Assembly: GCA_002083435.1 (NCBI GenBank)
Contig: LWDJ01000039.1
Coordinates: 1 to 59,309, forward strand
Direction of reading: 5' to 3'
DNA length: 59,309 nucleotides
DNA from: Proteobacteria bacterium SG_bin6
GTDB taxonomy: Bacteria > Pseudomonadota > Alphaproteobacteria > Sphingomonadales > Sphingomonadaceae
Under the pieces are notes generated by a model. That model did no database searches. It had not been told where the DNA came from and saw only the letters and a program-made list of their open reading frames with translations. The stretch's first letter is position 1; each line of letters begins with the position of its first letter. Shown one piece after another: positions 1 through 8,129 of this stretch. Made by a program: the position numbers and the translations under genes.

Positions 1-2
1 CC

Positions 3-425
3 CCCAAGCCCGCGCCGCGCCCCGCCGAGCCGGTCCGCGCAACGGCGCCCGACGGGCCCGCGCCCGAGGAACCGCGCGAACCGCGCGAACCCGTGCTGCG
101 TTCGGTCGGCCCCGGCGGGTTCGTCCGGCAGGCGCCGGGCGAGCAGCAGGCGCCGATCCCGCCCGCGCCGCCGCGCCGGCTGGTGCCCGCCAAGCCGAGC
201 CCGGAAATCGCCGGCAAGACGAGCCTGCTCGATCTGAACGACCGCATCTGCAAATGGCCGATCGGCCACCCGGGCGAGCCGGACTTCCATTTCTGCGGCG
301 ACAAGGTGAACCCCGGCTTCCCCTATTGCGTCGAGCATTGCGGCCACGCCTATCAGGCGCAGCTGCCGCGCCGCGACCGGCGTCCGCCGCCGCCGCTGCC
401 GTTCGGCGGTCCGCGCGTTCGCTGA
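3..425 (+). CDS. gcrA: GcrA family cell-cycle regulator, C-terminal part
   Basis: The gene is cut by the window edge, so only about 140 residues of its C-terminal part are seen, and the reading frame is open to the first bases. The visible part is a Pro/Arg/Glu-rich linker, then a compact domain with CKWPIGHPGEPDFHFCG and YCVEHCGHAYQ, the paired-cysteine region typical of GcrA C-termini. In Caulobacter GcrA binds sigma70 and activates promoters holding CcrM-methylated GANTC sites; that role is known of the family and inferred here. The protein ends in a Pro/Arg tail. Nothing unusual is seen besides the truncation by the window. Confidence 0.9.
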   Translation, partial: PKPAPRPAEPVRATAPDGPAPEEPREPREPVLRSVGPGGFVRQAPGEQQAPIPPAPPRRLVPAKPSPEIAGKTSLLDLNDRICKWPIGHPGEPDFHFCGDKVNPGFPYCVEHCGHAYQAQLPRRDRRPPPPLPFGGPRVR

Positions 426-570
426 CCGTGCCGGGCGTGCCGCGTTTTTTTCAGAAACGTGCGTTTTCATCGCAAGCACGCGCCATAAGAACATTAGCGC
501 GATAGTTTCGATGCCTCCCGCCGATTATCATCGCCGCCCATAACGATCATGCATAGGAGCGATTTATAAG

Positions 571-1494
571 GTGTCGAGCACGGCCGGCCCGAAGCCCGCG
601 TTCAGCGCGGCAAGCGGCGATGCGATGTATGATCGTATCGGCTGGTCGGCGCCACCGCAGGTGCGGCTGCTCGAATCGCCGCTGCCCCATGTGCGCGCGA
701 TTCGCCATCTCGGCGTCGCCACCCCCGGCACGGTGGTCGCCACCTCGCAGGTCGATAGCGAGCGGTGGGACGCGCTGCTGGTCAATCGCGGCGGCGAGGG
801 CTGGCTGGAAATCCGGGCGGGGAGCCGCACCAACCGGGGCTGGCAGCATCGCGAGATGATCGCGTTCATCCCCGACGGGCTGGATACGCATCTGGAGTTT
901 CCGGCCGATAGCCAGGCGCTGCAACTCTATGTCCGCCCCGGCGTGCTGCAAGGCGCGGGCGACGATCGCCCCGGTGCCGAGCTGCGCCCGATCCTGGGCG
1001 AGCGCGATCGCCGCGTGGCGTGGCTGATGGGATTGATCGAGCAGGAACTGCGCAGCCCCGGCTTCGGCTCGTCGCTGCTGGTCGAAGGGCTGGTGGGGGC
1101 GATCTCGGAGACGTTGGTGGCGACCTTCGTTGGCCGCGAGGACGAGGCGCGCGACCGCATCACGCTGACCCGCGCCAAGCTGGAACGGGTGACCGACTAT
1201 ATCGAATCACGCATCGCCGAGCCGATCTGCCTGGACGATCTCGCCGGCGTCGCCGGGCTTTCGGTTTATCATTTCGCGCGGACGTTCAAGACCGCGACCG
1301 GGGACACCCCCTATCAATTTCTCCGCCGGCGCCGCATCGCGCTCGCCAACCGATTGCTGGGAGAAGGCGGGATACCGATCGCGGAAGTCGCGCTGCGCTG
1401 CGGCTTCGCCAACCAGGCACATTTCACCGCCGCCTTCACCCGCGACACGGGCCTTTCGCCGGGGCGCTATCGCCGCCTGGTGCAGAGCGCATAG
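571..1494 (+). CDS. AraC family transcriptional regulator
   Basis: A 307-residue regulator. Residues about 200-305 hold the double helix-turn-helix of the AraC/XylS family: LDDLAGVAGLSVYHFARTFK is the first helix pair, and IAEVALRCGFANQAHFTAAF with the GLSPGRYRR ending is the second. The N-terminal 180 residues should form a cupin-like effector domain but show no motif that names a ligand. The start is GTG at 571 with AGGAG about 15 bases upstream, so the exact start is uncertain. It stands alone between gcrA and the convergent pdeM gene, so its target cannot be read from context. Confidence 0.85.
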   Translation: MSSTAGPKPAFSAASGDAMYDRIGWSAPPQVRLLESPLPHVRAIRHLGVATPGTVVATSQVDSERWDALLVNRGGEGWLEIRAGSRTNRGWQHREMIAFIPDGLDTHLEFPADSQALQLYVRPGVLQGAGDDRPGAELRPILGERDRRVAWLMGLIEQELRSPGFGSSLLVEGLVGAISETLVATFVGREDEARDRITLTRAKLERVTDYIESRIAEPICLDDLAGVAGLSVYHFARTFKTATGDTPYQFLRRRRIALANRLLGEGGIPIAEVALRCGFANQAHFTAAFTRDTGLSPGRYRRLVQSA

Positions 1495-1500
1495 CGCCCG

Positions 1501-2163
1501 TCACGCCGCCAGCGCGAAACGGAGCAGCCGGTCGTCGAGCGGCACCAGCGCTTCGGCGCCCGCGCCCACCGCGCGGATGATCTCCGGATGGTCGGCGTCG
1601 AGCCCGCCGGTCAGCGCGCCGAACGCCGGCAGCAGCAGCTTGCGCGCGCCCGCCACGAAGCAGCGCCGCGCGACCGATCGCCCGCGTAAGGTGAGCCGCA
1701 ATTTCGGATGATAATGGCCGGAGATTTCGGGCCGCGCTTCGTCCGCTTCCGCGGCGTGGCGCAACACGATGCCGCCCAGCACCGCCTCGGCCACGCGCAC
1801 GCCGCCCAGGCTGGGGCAGGGCGCGGGATCGTGGTTGCCGGTGATCCACGTCCAGCGGGACGCGGCCATCATCGTGGCGAGCCGCCCCCGCGCCGCGTCG
1901 CATAGCCGCCCGCCGCCCGCCGAATCGTGGAAACTGTCCCCCAGGCACCAGATTTCGGCTGGCTCCATCCGGCGGACCAGCGCCTCCAGCGCGGCGAGCG
2001 TCGCCAGGCTGTCATAAGGCGGCAGGAACTGGCCGCGCGCGGCGAACCAGCTCGCTTTCTCGAAGTGCAGATCGGCGACCAGCAACGCGCGCCGCGCCGG
2101 CCACCACAGCGTGCCCTCGCGGCACGCGGCGAACTCCTCCCCGGCGAACGAAAAGCGAACCAT
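1501..2163 (-). CDS. pdeM: Ligase-associated DNA damage response endonuclease PdeM-like phosphoesterase
   Basis: About 220 residues of a calcineurin-like metallophosphoesterase. The metal-binding blocks are in order: VADLHFEK (D-x-H), CLGDSFHD (GDxxHD), ITGNHD (GNHD) and ISGHYHPK (GHxHP). The overall form matches PdeM proteins, which usually sit beside an ATP-dependent DNA ligase, an Lhr-like helicase and an exonuclease; none of these partners is in this window, so here it is an orphan. The ATG at 2163 was preferred over one 12 codons upstream because the homology-like region MVRFSF begins there. It converges on the AraC gene with six bases between the stops. Confidence 0.8.
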   Translation of the reverse strand: MVRFSFAGEEFAACREGTLWWPARRALLVADLHFEKASWFAARGQFLPPYDSLATLAALEALVRRMEPAEIWCLGDSFHDSAGGGRLCDAARGRLATMMAASRWTWITGNHDPAPCPSLGGVRVAEAVLGGIVLRHAAEADEARPEISGHYHPKLRLTLRGRSVARRCFVAGARKLLLPAFGALTGGLDADHPEIIRAVGAGAEALVPLDDRLLRFALAA

Positions 2164-2279
2164 GCCCCCGCTATGCCGCTCCCGCCCGGCCCCTGGCAAG
2201 AGCGCCGGGCGCCCACGCGAAAAATGTTGCGCCGCACCGCCATCGGCGTAAAGCGCGCCCCACTTATGAGGCAGCGTCG

Positions 2280-4226
2280 ATGACCAGCCCGCTCAGGCCC
2301 GCAGGAGCCGATCGCCTGCAATGGGCGACGCTGCCGCTCACGCTCGCGGCGATCGGCGTGGTGTTCGGCGATATCGGCACCAGCCCGCTTTATGCGTTTC
2401 GCGAGGCGCTCGCCCAATCGGCGGAAGACGGCATCAGCGCCAACGAGATCCTGGGCGTGCTCAGCCTCGCGCTGTGGGCGCTGATCCTCGTCGTCACCTG
2501 CAAATATGTGCTGTTCCTGACCCGCGCCGACAATCAGGGCGAGGGCGGGGTGCTCGCGCTCACCGCGCTCGCCCGGCGCGCCCTGGGCGCGGCGACCGGG
2601 CAGCGCTCGCGCGTCGCGCTGGTGCTGGGGGCGACCGGCGCCTCGCTCTTCTATGGCGACGCGATCATCACCCCCGCGCTGTCGGTGCTGTCGGCGGTCG
2701 AGGGGTTGAAGACGATCCCCGGCGCGGAGGGGCTGTTCCCCGAAGAGCTGATCATCGGCCTGACGATGGGCATATTGGTCGGGCTGTTCCTGATCCAGTC
2801 GCGCGGCACCGAACGCGTCGCCAAGCTGTTCGGCCCGGTCTGCGCCTTGTGGTTCCTGGTGCTCGCGGCGATGGGGCTGATCCATGTGTTCGACGAGCCC
2901 GCGATCCTGCGCGTCGTCTCGCCGCATTATGGCGTGCTGTTCCTGATCGATCATGGCGTCACCGGGCTGTTCGTGCTGGGCGCGGTGTTCCTGACCGTGA
3001 CCGGCGCCGAGGCGCTGACCGCCGACATGGGCCATTTCGGGCGGGCGCCGATCCAGCTCGGCTGGTTCGCGCTGGTGCTGCCGGCGCTCGCCTGCAACTA
3101 TCTGGGGCAGGGCGCCTTCGCGCTGGCAGCGCTGGAAGCGGCGCAGGCGAGCGGCCAGCCCTTCGCCAATCAGGACTGGTTCTTCCTGATGATCCCGCCG
3201 GCGATCCGGCTGCCGATCATCATCCTGGCCGCGCTCGCCACGGTGATCGCGAGCCAGGCGGTGATCACCGGCGCCTATTCGCTGACGCAACAGGCGATCC
3301 AGCTCGGCCTGTTCCCGCGGCTGCGCATCCGCCAGACCTCGGCCGAGCATTCGGGGCAGATTTACCTGCCGTCGATCAACTGGCTGTTGCTGGTCGGCAT
3401 CCTGGTGCTGGTCGCGGCGTTCCGCAACAGCTCGGCGATGGCGGCGGCCTATGGCATCGCCGTCACCGGGACGATGGTCGTCACCTCGTGCCTCGCCTAT
3501 ATCGTCGTGCGCCATCATTGGGGCTGGGGGCGGCCGGCGGCGCTGGCGCTGATCGTGCCGTTCCTCGCGCTCGACTGCGTGTTCTTCGGCGCCAACATCC
3601 TGCGCGTGATCGAGGGCGGCTGGGTGCCGCTGGTGATCGCCGGGGTGATCGGGCTGATGATCAGCACCTGGATGCGGGGGCGCGCCATCGTCGGCACGTT
3701 CGAGGCGCGCCAGGCGATCCCGCTCGCCGATCTCGCCGCCGCGCTCGCCAAGCGCCCGCCCGAGCGCGTGGAGGGGACGGCCGTGTTCCTCACCGCCAAT
3801 CCGGCGAACACCCCCGGCGCGCTGCTCCACAATCTCAAGCACAACAAGGTGCTTCACCAGCGCAACCTGATCGTCAGCGTGCGCACGCTCGACCGCCCGG
3901 TGGTCGAGCCCGAGGAACGCTATAAGCTGCAGCGGCTGGACGATAACTTCACCAGCGTCGTGCTGAACTATGGCTTCATGGAAAGCCCCGACGTGCCGCA
4001 CGATCTCGGCCGGGCGGAACTCGCGCCGGAGGTGCCCGGCGTGCCGGCGGGGCGCACCAGCTATTTCATCGGCCGCAACACGCTGAAGGCCTCCGCCGAG
4101 GAGGGGATGCCGCTGTGGCAGGACCGTATCTTCATGTTCCTGCAGCGCAACGCCAGCGATCCGACCGATTTCCTGCGCATCCCGCCGGGCAAGGTGCTCG
4201 AGCTGGGCGAGCAGGTGACGGTATGA
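2280..4226 (+). CDS. kup: Kup low-affinity potassium transporter
   Basis: A 648-residue inner-membrane potassium uptake protein (Kup/TrkD/HAK family, proton-coupled K+ symport). The N-terminus carries the family signature VVFGDIGTSPLYAFRE at about residues 23-38, followed by some twelve hydrophobic segments to about residue 460 and a soluble C-terminal region of about 180 residues. Length agrees with the usual 620-650 residues. gpmA follows 19 bases downstream on the same strand, so the two may be cotranscribed, although their functions are unrelated. Confidence 0.95.
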   Translation: MTSPLRPAGADRLQWATLPLTLAAIGVVFGDIGTSPLYAFREALAQSAEDGISANEILGVLSLALWALILVVTCKYVLFLTRADNQGEGGVLALTALARRALGAATGQRSRVALVLGATGASLFYGDAIITPALSVLSAVEGLKTIPGAEGLFPEELIIGLTMGILVGLFLIQSRGTERVAKLFGPVCALWFLVLAAMGLIHVFDEPAILRVVSPHYGVLFLIDHGVTGLFVLGAVFLTVTGAEALTADMGHFGRAPIQLGWFALVLPALACNYLGQGAFALAALEAAQASGQPFANQDWFFLMIPPAIRLPIIILAALATVIASQAVITGAYSLTQQAIQLGLFPRLRIRQTSAEHSGQIYLPSINWLLLVGILVLVAAFRNSSAMAAAYGIAVTGTMVVTSCLAYIVVRHHWGWGRPAALALIVPFLALDCVFFGANILRVIEGGWVPLVIAGVIGLMISTWMRGRAIVGTFEARQAIPLADLAAALAKRPPERVEGTAVFLTANPANTPGALLHNLKHNKVLHQRNLIVSVRTLDRPVVEPEERYKLQRLDDNFTSVVLNYGFMESPDVPHDLGRAELAPEVPGVPAGRTSYFIGRNTLKASAEEGMPLWQDRIFMFLQRNASDPTDFLRIPPGKVLELGEQVTV

Positions 4227-4245
4227 GCTTCAACCGGAGACCCGA

Positions 4246-4932
4246 ATGCCGCAACTCGTTCTGATCCGCCACGGCCAGTCCGCCTGGAACCTGGAGAACC
4301 GCTTCACCGGCTGGTGGGATGTCGACCTGACCGAGCAAGGCATCGCGGAGGCACGCGCGGCGGGCGAACTGCTCGCGGCGAAGGGCGTCGATTTCGACCG
4401 CTGCTTCACCTCGCTCCAGACGCGCGCGATCAAGACGCTCAATCTGGCGCTGGAGGCGATGGGCCGGCTGTGGCTGCCGGTCGAGAAGGACTGGCGGCTG
4501 AACGAGCGCCATTATGGCGGGCTGACCGGGCTGAACAAGGCCGAGACCGCCGCCAGGCATGGCGACGACCAGGTGAAGATCTGGCGCCGCAGCTTCGATG
4601 TGCCGCCGCCGGCGATGGAGCCGGGCTCGCCCTATGATCTCGCCGCCGATCGCCGCTATGCGGGCATCGCCGTGCCCGCGACCGAGAGCCTGAAGGACAC
4701 GATCGCGCGGGTGCTGCCTTATTGGGAGGCGCGGATCGCCCCCGCGCTGCAGGCGGGCGAGCGGGTGCTGATCTCCGCCCACGGCAATTCGCTGCGCGCG
4801 CTGGTGAAGCATTTGTCGGGCATTTCGGACGAGGAGATCACCAGCCTGGAAATCCCGACCGGCCAGCCGATCGTCTATCAGCTCGACGCCGAGCTGAAGG
4901 CGCTGGACCGCTATTATCTGCGCGATCGGTAG
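4246..4932 (+). CDS. gpmA: 2,3-bisphosphoglycerate-dependent phosphoglycerate mutase
   Basis: A 228-residue cytoplasmic glycolytic enzyme interconverting 3- and 2-phosphoglycerate. It has the phosphohistidine motif LIRHGQSAWNLENRFTGW near the start, LNERHYGGLTGLNKAET in the middle and SAHGNSLRALVKHL containing the second catalytic histidine. Length fits the cofactor-dependent family (about 230-250). The ATG lies 19 bases after the kup stop, with CCGGAGA upstream as ribosome-binding site. A palindromic repeat follows the gene. Confidence 0.95.
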   Translation: MPQLVLIRHGQSAWNLENRFTGWWDVDLTEQGIAEARAAGELLAAKGVDFDRCFTSLQTRAIKTLNLALEAMGRLWLPVEKDWRLNERHYGGLTGLNKAETAARHGDDQVKIWRRSFDVPPPAMEPGSPYDLAADRRYAGIAVPATESLKDTIARVLPYWEARIAPALQAGERVLISAHGNSLRALVKHLSGISDEEITSLEIPTGQPIVYQLDAELKALDRYYLRDR

Positions 4933-4957
4933 CGCGGCTTGTAAGCGACCAGGCTCA

Positions 4958-5060
4958 AGCCCCTCCCCTTTAGGGGAGGGGTAGGGGGTGGGGGCGCAGC
5001 TATGCGATGCCGCCTCTTGGACATCCCCCACCCCAACCCCTCCCCTGAAGGGGAGGGGCT
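4958..5060. repeat. Nested palindromic GC-rich intergenic repeat
   Basis: Two mirror-image units each form a small hairpin: CCCCTCCCCT / AGGGGAGGGG at 4960-4981 and again at 5037-5058. The flanks of the two units (GGGGGTGGGGG on the left, CCCCCACCCC on the right) also pair, making one large nested inverted repeat. Related but shorter copies occur at 39043-39067 and, degenerate, near 46358-46377. It fills part of the 308-base gap between gpmA and the convergent MFS gene and could end transcription from both sides. The rest of that gap (5061-5240) shows nothing I can name. Confidence 0.8.
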
Positions 5061-5240
5061 CATGAGCCGCCTTGATGACAAGTCAGTCTAGGGTTTGTTC
5101 GAGACACGCCGCTCGTGCCGAGCTTGTTCAAGCACCGGGCATGAAATCATAGCGACATACGCCGGGCCGCTCCTCTCCTCGATGGGGGAGGAATTCTTGT
5201 GCAATCGCGCCGATCGCTCGCTCAGACAGCCTATGCGCGC

Positions 5241-6794
5241 TCAGCCCGCGCGCGGCGCCTCCACCCGCAGCATCGCGAGCGCGGCGAGCGCCATCACCAC
5301 CGCGGCGAACGCCATGGTGTAGAGCGGTTCGCCCGGAAAGAAGGCGGCCATCACCGATCCCATCACCGTCGAGACGATCAGCTGCGGCACGACGATGAAG
5401 ACGTTGAACAGCCCCATGTAAACCCCAAGCTTCGCCTGCGGCAGCGATGAAGCCAGGATCGCATAGGGCATCGCCAGGATCGACGCCCAGGCGATGCCGA
5501 TGCCGATTTCGGCGCCGATCAGCTGATATTGGTCGGTGAGCAGGAAGAAGCTCGCATAGCCCGCCGCGCCGCACAGCAGGGCGATCACATGGGTGCGCGC
5601 GGCGCCGATCCGCCGGGCGAGCCAGGGGAGCAGCGTGAGCGCGACGACTGCCGCGACGCCGTTATAGGTCGCGAACAGCACATCGACCCAATTGCCCGCC
5701 GCCTGGAAAGCGGGGCTCGCGGGGTCCGCCGCGCCGAACACCCGCGCCGCGACCACCGGGGTCGTGTAGATCCACATGATGAACAGCGCCGACCAGCTGA
5801 AGAACTGGACGAGCGCCAGCCGCTTCATCACCGGCGGCATCCCCGAAAAATCGCCGACGATATGGCCGAGCAGCCGCGGCGGCCGGCCCGCGCGCGCGCC
5901 GCTGATCGCGATGATGCTGGCGATGCCATAGGCGATCAGCAGCGCGCCGAGCAGGTACATTTCGCGCTGCAGCCCATAGCCCGCCACCAGCGCGATCACC
6001 CCGCTGCCGAGCGCGACCCAGGCGAGGCTGCGCAGCGGCGAACGCTCGGCGAGCAGTCGCACTGTTTCGCCGTTCTCCTCGCCGCTCCCCGTGCCATAGC
6101 GGCGCAGCTCCTCGGGGCTGTATTCGCGCGTCGTCAGCACCGTCCATAGCACCGCGACGAACAGCGCCGCGCCGCCGAACCAGAAGGCATAGCGCACCGT
6201 ATCGGGCACCACGCCGGGTGCCGCATGGTTGGCGACGCCCCAGCTTTCGAGCAGTTTCGGGAAGATCGAGCCGACCACCGCGCCGGCGCCGATGAACGCG
6301 GTCTGCACCGCATAGCCCGCCGCGTGCTGCTCCTTGGGCAGCATGTCGCCGATGAACGCGCGGAACGGCTCCATCGACACGTTGAGCGCGCCGTCGAGCA
6401 GCCACAGCATCAACGCCGAGAAGAACAGCGCCTGCCCCAGCGCGAGGCTCGCCGGCACCAGCGCCGGGCCGACCAGCGGCGCGAGCGGCATCACCAGCAA
6501 GGCGAGCGTGGCGAGCACCGCGCCGCTCAGGAAATAGGGCCGCCGCCGCCCGAGGCGCCCGAGCCAGGTGCGGTCCGAATAATGGCCGATGATCGGCTGG
6601 ATCAGCAGCCCGGTGAGCGGCGCCGCGACCCATAGCCCCGGCAGGCTTTCGGCGCTGCTGCCCAGCGTCTGGAAGATGCGGCTCATATTCGCGTTTTGCA
6701 GCGCGAAGCCGATCTGGATGCCGAAGAAGCCGAAGCTGATGTTCCACAGGCCCCAGGCCGATTGGCGCGGCCGGCTATTGGCGATGTCTCTCAC
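5241..6794 (-). CDS. MFS sugar transporter, SLC45/maltose-sucrose type
   Basis: A membrane carrier of about 517 residues with twelve predicted hydrophobic helices. Features of the disaccharide:cation symporter group are SFGFFGIQIGFALQNANMSR at the N-terminus, PIIGHYSDRTWLGRLGRRRP in the first cytoplasmic loop, and ALNVSMEPFRAFIGDMLP. Such carriers occur in Caulobacter and Xanthomonas maltose loci as the inner-membrane maltose importer, the role inferred here. The GTG at 6794 is preferred because GGGAGA sits six bases before it; an ATG at 6809 is possible. It lies 70 bases downstream of the lacI-type gene and is probably cotranscribed with it. Confidence 0.85.
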   Translation of the reverse strand: MRDIANSRPRQSAWGLWNISFGFFGIQIGFALQNANMSRIFQTLGSSAESLPGLWVAAPLTGLLIQPIIGHYSDRTWLGRLGRRRPYFLSGAVLATLALLVMPLAPLVGPALVPASLALGQALFFSALMLWLLDGALNVSMEPFRAFIGDMLPKEQHAAGYAVQTAFIGAGAVVGSIFPKLLESWGVANHAAPGVVPDTVRYAFWFGGAALFVAVLWTVLTTREYSPEELRRYGTGSGEENGETVRLLAERSPLRSLAWVALGSGVIALVAGYGLQREMYLLGALLIAYGIASIIAISGARAGRPPRLLGHIVGDFSGMPPVMKRLALVQFFSWSALFIMWIYTTPVVAARVFGAADPASPAFQAAGNWVDVLFATYNGVAAVVALTLLPWLARRIGAARTHVIALLCGAAGYASFFLLTDQYQLIGAEIGIGIAWASILAMPYAILASSLPQAKLGVYMGLFNVFIVVPQLIVSTVMGSVMAAFFPGEPLYTMAFAAVVMALAALAMLRVEAPRAG

Positions 6795-6864
6795 GCTCAC
6801 TCTCCCCATTGGGAAAGTGACAGTGGCGGCGGGGGCGCGCAATCGGTTTTTGCGGAGGGTGGGA

Positions 6865-7926
6865 TCAGCCGGCCGTCGAGCGCCGCACGATCAGCTTGCC
6901 CGGCAACGTCACGCTCGCGACCGCCTCGCCCCGGATCAGCCGCAGCAGCGTGTCGACCAAGGTCTCCCCCGCGAGCAGATAATTCTGCGCGACCGTGGTG
7001 AGCGGCGGGTGGGTGAGGCTGGCGGCGGGAATATCGTCGAACCCGATCACCGCGACATCGCCCGGCACCGTCAGCCCCAGCTCCTGAAGGGCGGTGAGCG
7101 CGCCGATCGCGATCGTGTCGCTCGCGCAGAACAGCGCGTCGAGATCGACCTGGCGGCGCACCAGCTCCTGCACCGCCTCATAGCCCGCCGCCTGGGTGTT
7201 GAGCGCGTCGACCTGCAGCGCCGGATTGGGCTCGATCCCGGCGGCGCGCTGCGCCTCGCACGCGCCGCGATAGCGATCGAAGAATTCGGGATAATGATTG
7301 TTCGCCTGGCCGATAAAGCCGAGCCGGCGCCGGCCGAGCGCGATCAGATGCTCGGCCGCCGCCGCGCCGCTGCCGATATTGTCGCAGCCGATCACCGTGC
7401 CCGGCGCCCCCGGCTGGGCCGATCCCCAGCGCACGAAATGCGTGCCCTGCGCGATCAGCTGATCGAGCCGGACGCGATATTCCTCGAAATCGCCATAGCC
7501 GAGCAGGATGATGCCGTCGGCGCGGCGGCTGTCCTCGTAATCGACGTGCCAGTCGCTCGACAATTGCTGGAACGAGGTGAGCAGATCATAGCCGCGCAAG
7601 GCACAAGTCCGCGTCAGCGAGCCGAGCATCGACAGGAAGAAGGGGTTGATCAGCGATTGATCGGGGGTCGGGTCCTCGAAGAACAGCAGCGCCAGCGTCT
7701 TGGATTCACGGCGGCGGAGCGAGGAGGCGTTCTTGTCGACCTTGTAGTTCAGCTGGCGGGCGATCGCCTCGATCCGCTTGCGCGTCGCCTCGCTGACCGA
7801 GGGATTGCCCGAAAGCGCGCGGCTGACGGTGGGCTGCGAGACGCCGGCGAGCTGGGCGATGTCGAACGACGTCGGCCGCTCCTTCGCCTCGCGCGCGCCC
7901 TGGCCGCCCGTCTCGTTACGCAACAT
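6865..7926 (-). CDS. LacI family transcriptional regulator of the maltodextrin locus
   Basis: A 353-residue repressor. The LacI helix-turn-helix is at about residues 20-45 (FDIAQLAGVSQPTVSRALSG, then NPSVSEATRKRIEAIA), followed by a periplasmic-binding-protein-like effector domain with DALFCASDTIAIGAL and VIGFDDIPAASLTHPPLTTV. It is divergent from the TonB receptor gene; a candidate operator (7985-8014) lies between them. The context, with starch-cleaving enzymes on one side and a disaccharide carrier on the other, suggests it senses maltose or a related sugar. The effector itself cannot be read from sequence. Confidence 0.9.
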   Translation of the reverse strand: MLRNETGGQGAREAKERPTSFDIAQLAGVSQPTVSRALSGNPSVSEATRKRIEAIARQLNYKVDKNASSLRRRESKTLALLFFEDPTPDQSLINPFFLSMLGSLTRTCALRGYDLLTSFQQLSSDWHVDYEDSRRADGIILLGYGDFEEYRVRLDQLIAQGTHFVRWGSAQPGAPGTVIGCDNIGSGAAAAEHLIALGRRRLGFIGQANNHYPEFFDRYRGACEAQRAAGIEPNPALQVDALNTQAAGYEAVQELVRRQVDLDALFCASDTIAIGALTALQELGLTVPGDVAVIGFDDIPAASLTHPPLTTVAQNYLLAGETLVDTLLRLIRGEAVASVTLPGKLIVRRSTAG

Positions 7927-7984
7927 CCGCCTTCACCCGTTTCGCCGCCATCCTAGCGCGCCTTGCTGCGCTACAAAAGCGCCG

Positions 7985-8014
7985 TTGTGAATACGTATGT
8001 GCGGCTATTCACAA
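7985..8014. promoter_or_regulatory. Candidate LacI-type operator upstream of the TonB receptor
   Basis: A perfect 9-bp inverted repeat, TTGTGAATA and TATTCACAA, is separated by 12 bases. The left arm overlaps a second pseudo-palindrome centred on a CG step, TGAATACGTATGTG (7989-8002), the centre type expected for LacI-family operators. It lies between the divergent lacI-type gene and the receptor gene, about 115 bases before the receptor start. Function is inferred from position and symmetry. Confidence 0.5.
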
Positions 8015-8129
8015 GCCACGGGCAAAGGCGGAGAATTGCAGCCCTAGAAAAGGGGTGGGCGCACAGGGTGCCCGTGTTTGTTTTCCCGACCACCGGCGAC
8101 AGCCGCGGGCGGGACTTTGGGAGGGGTTG

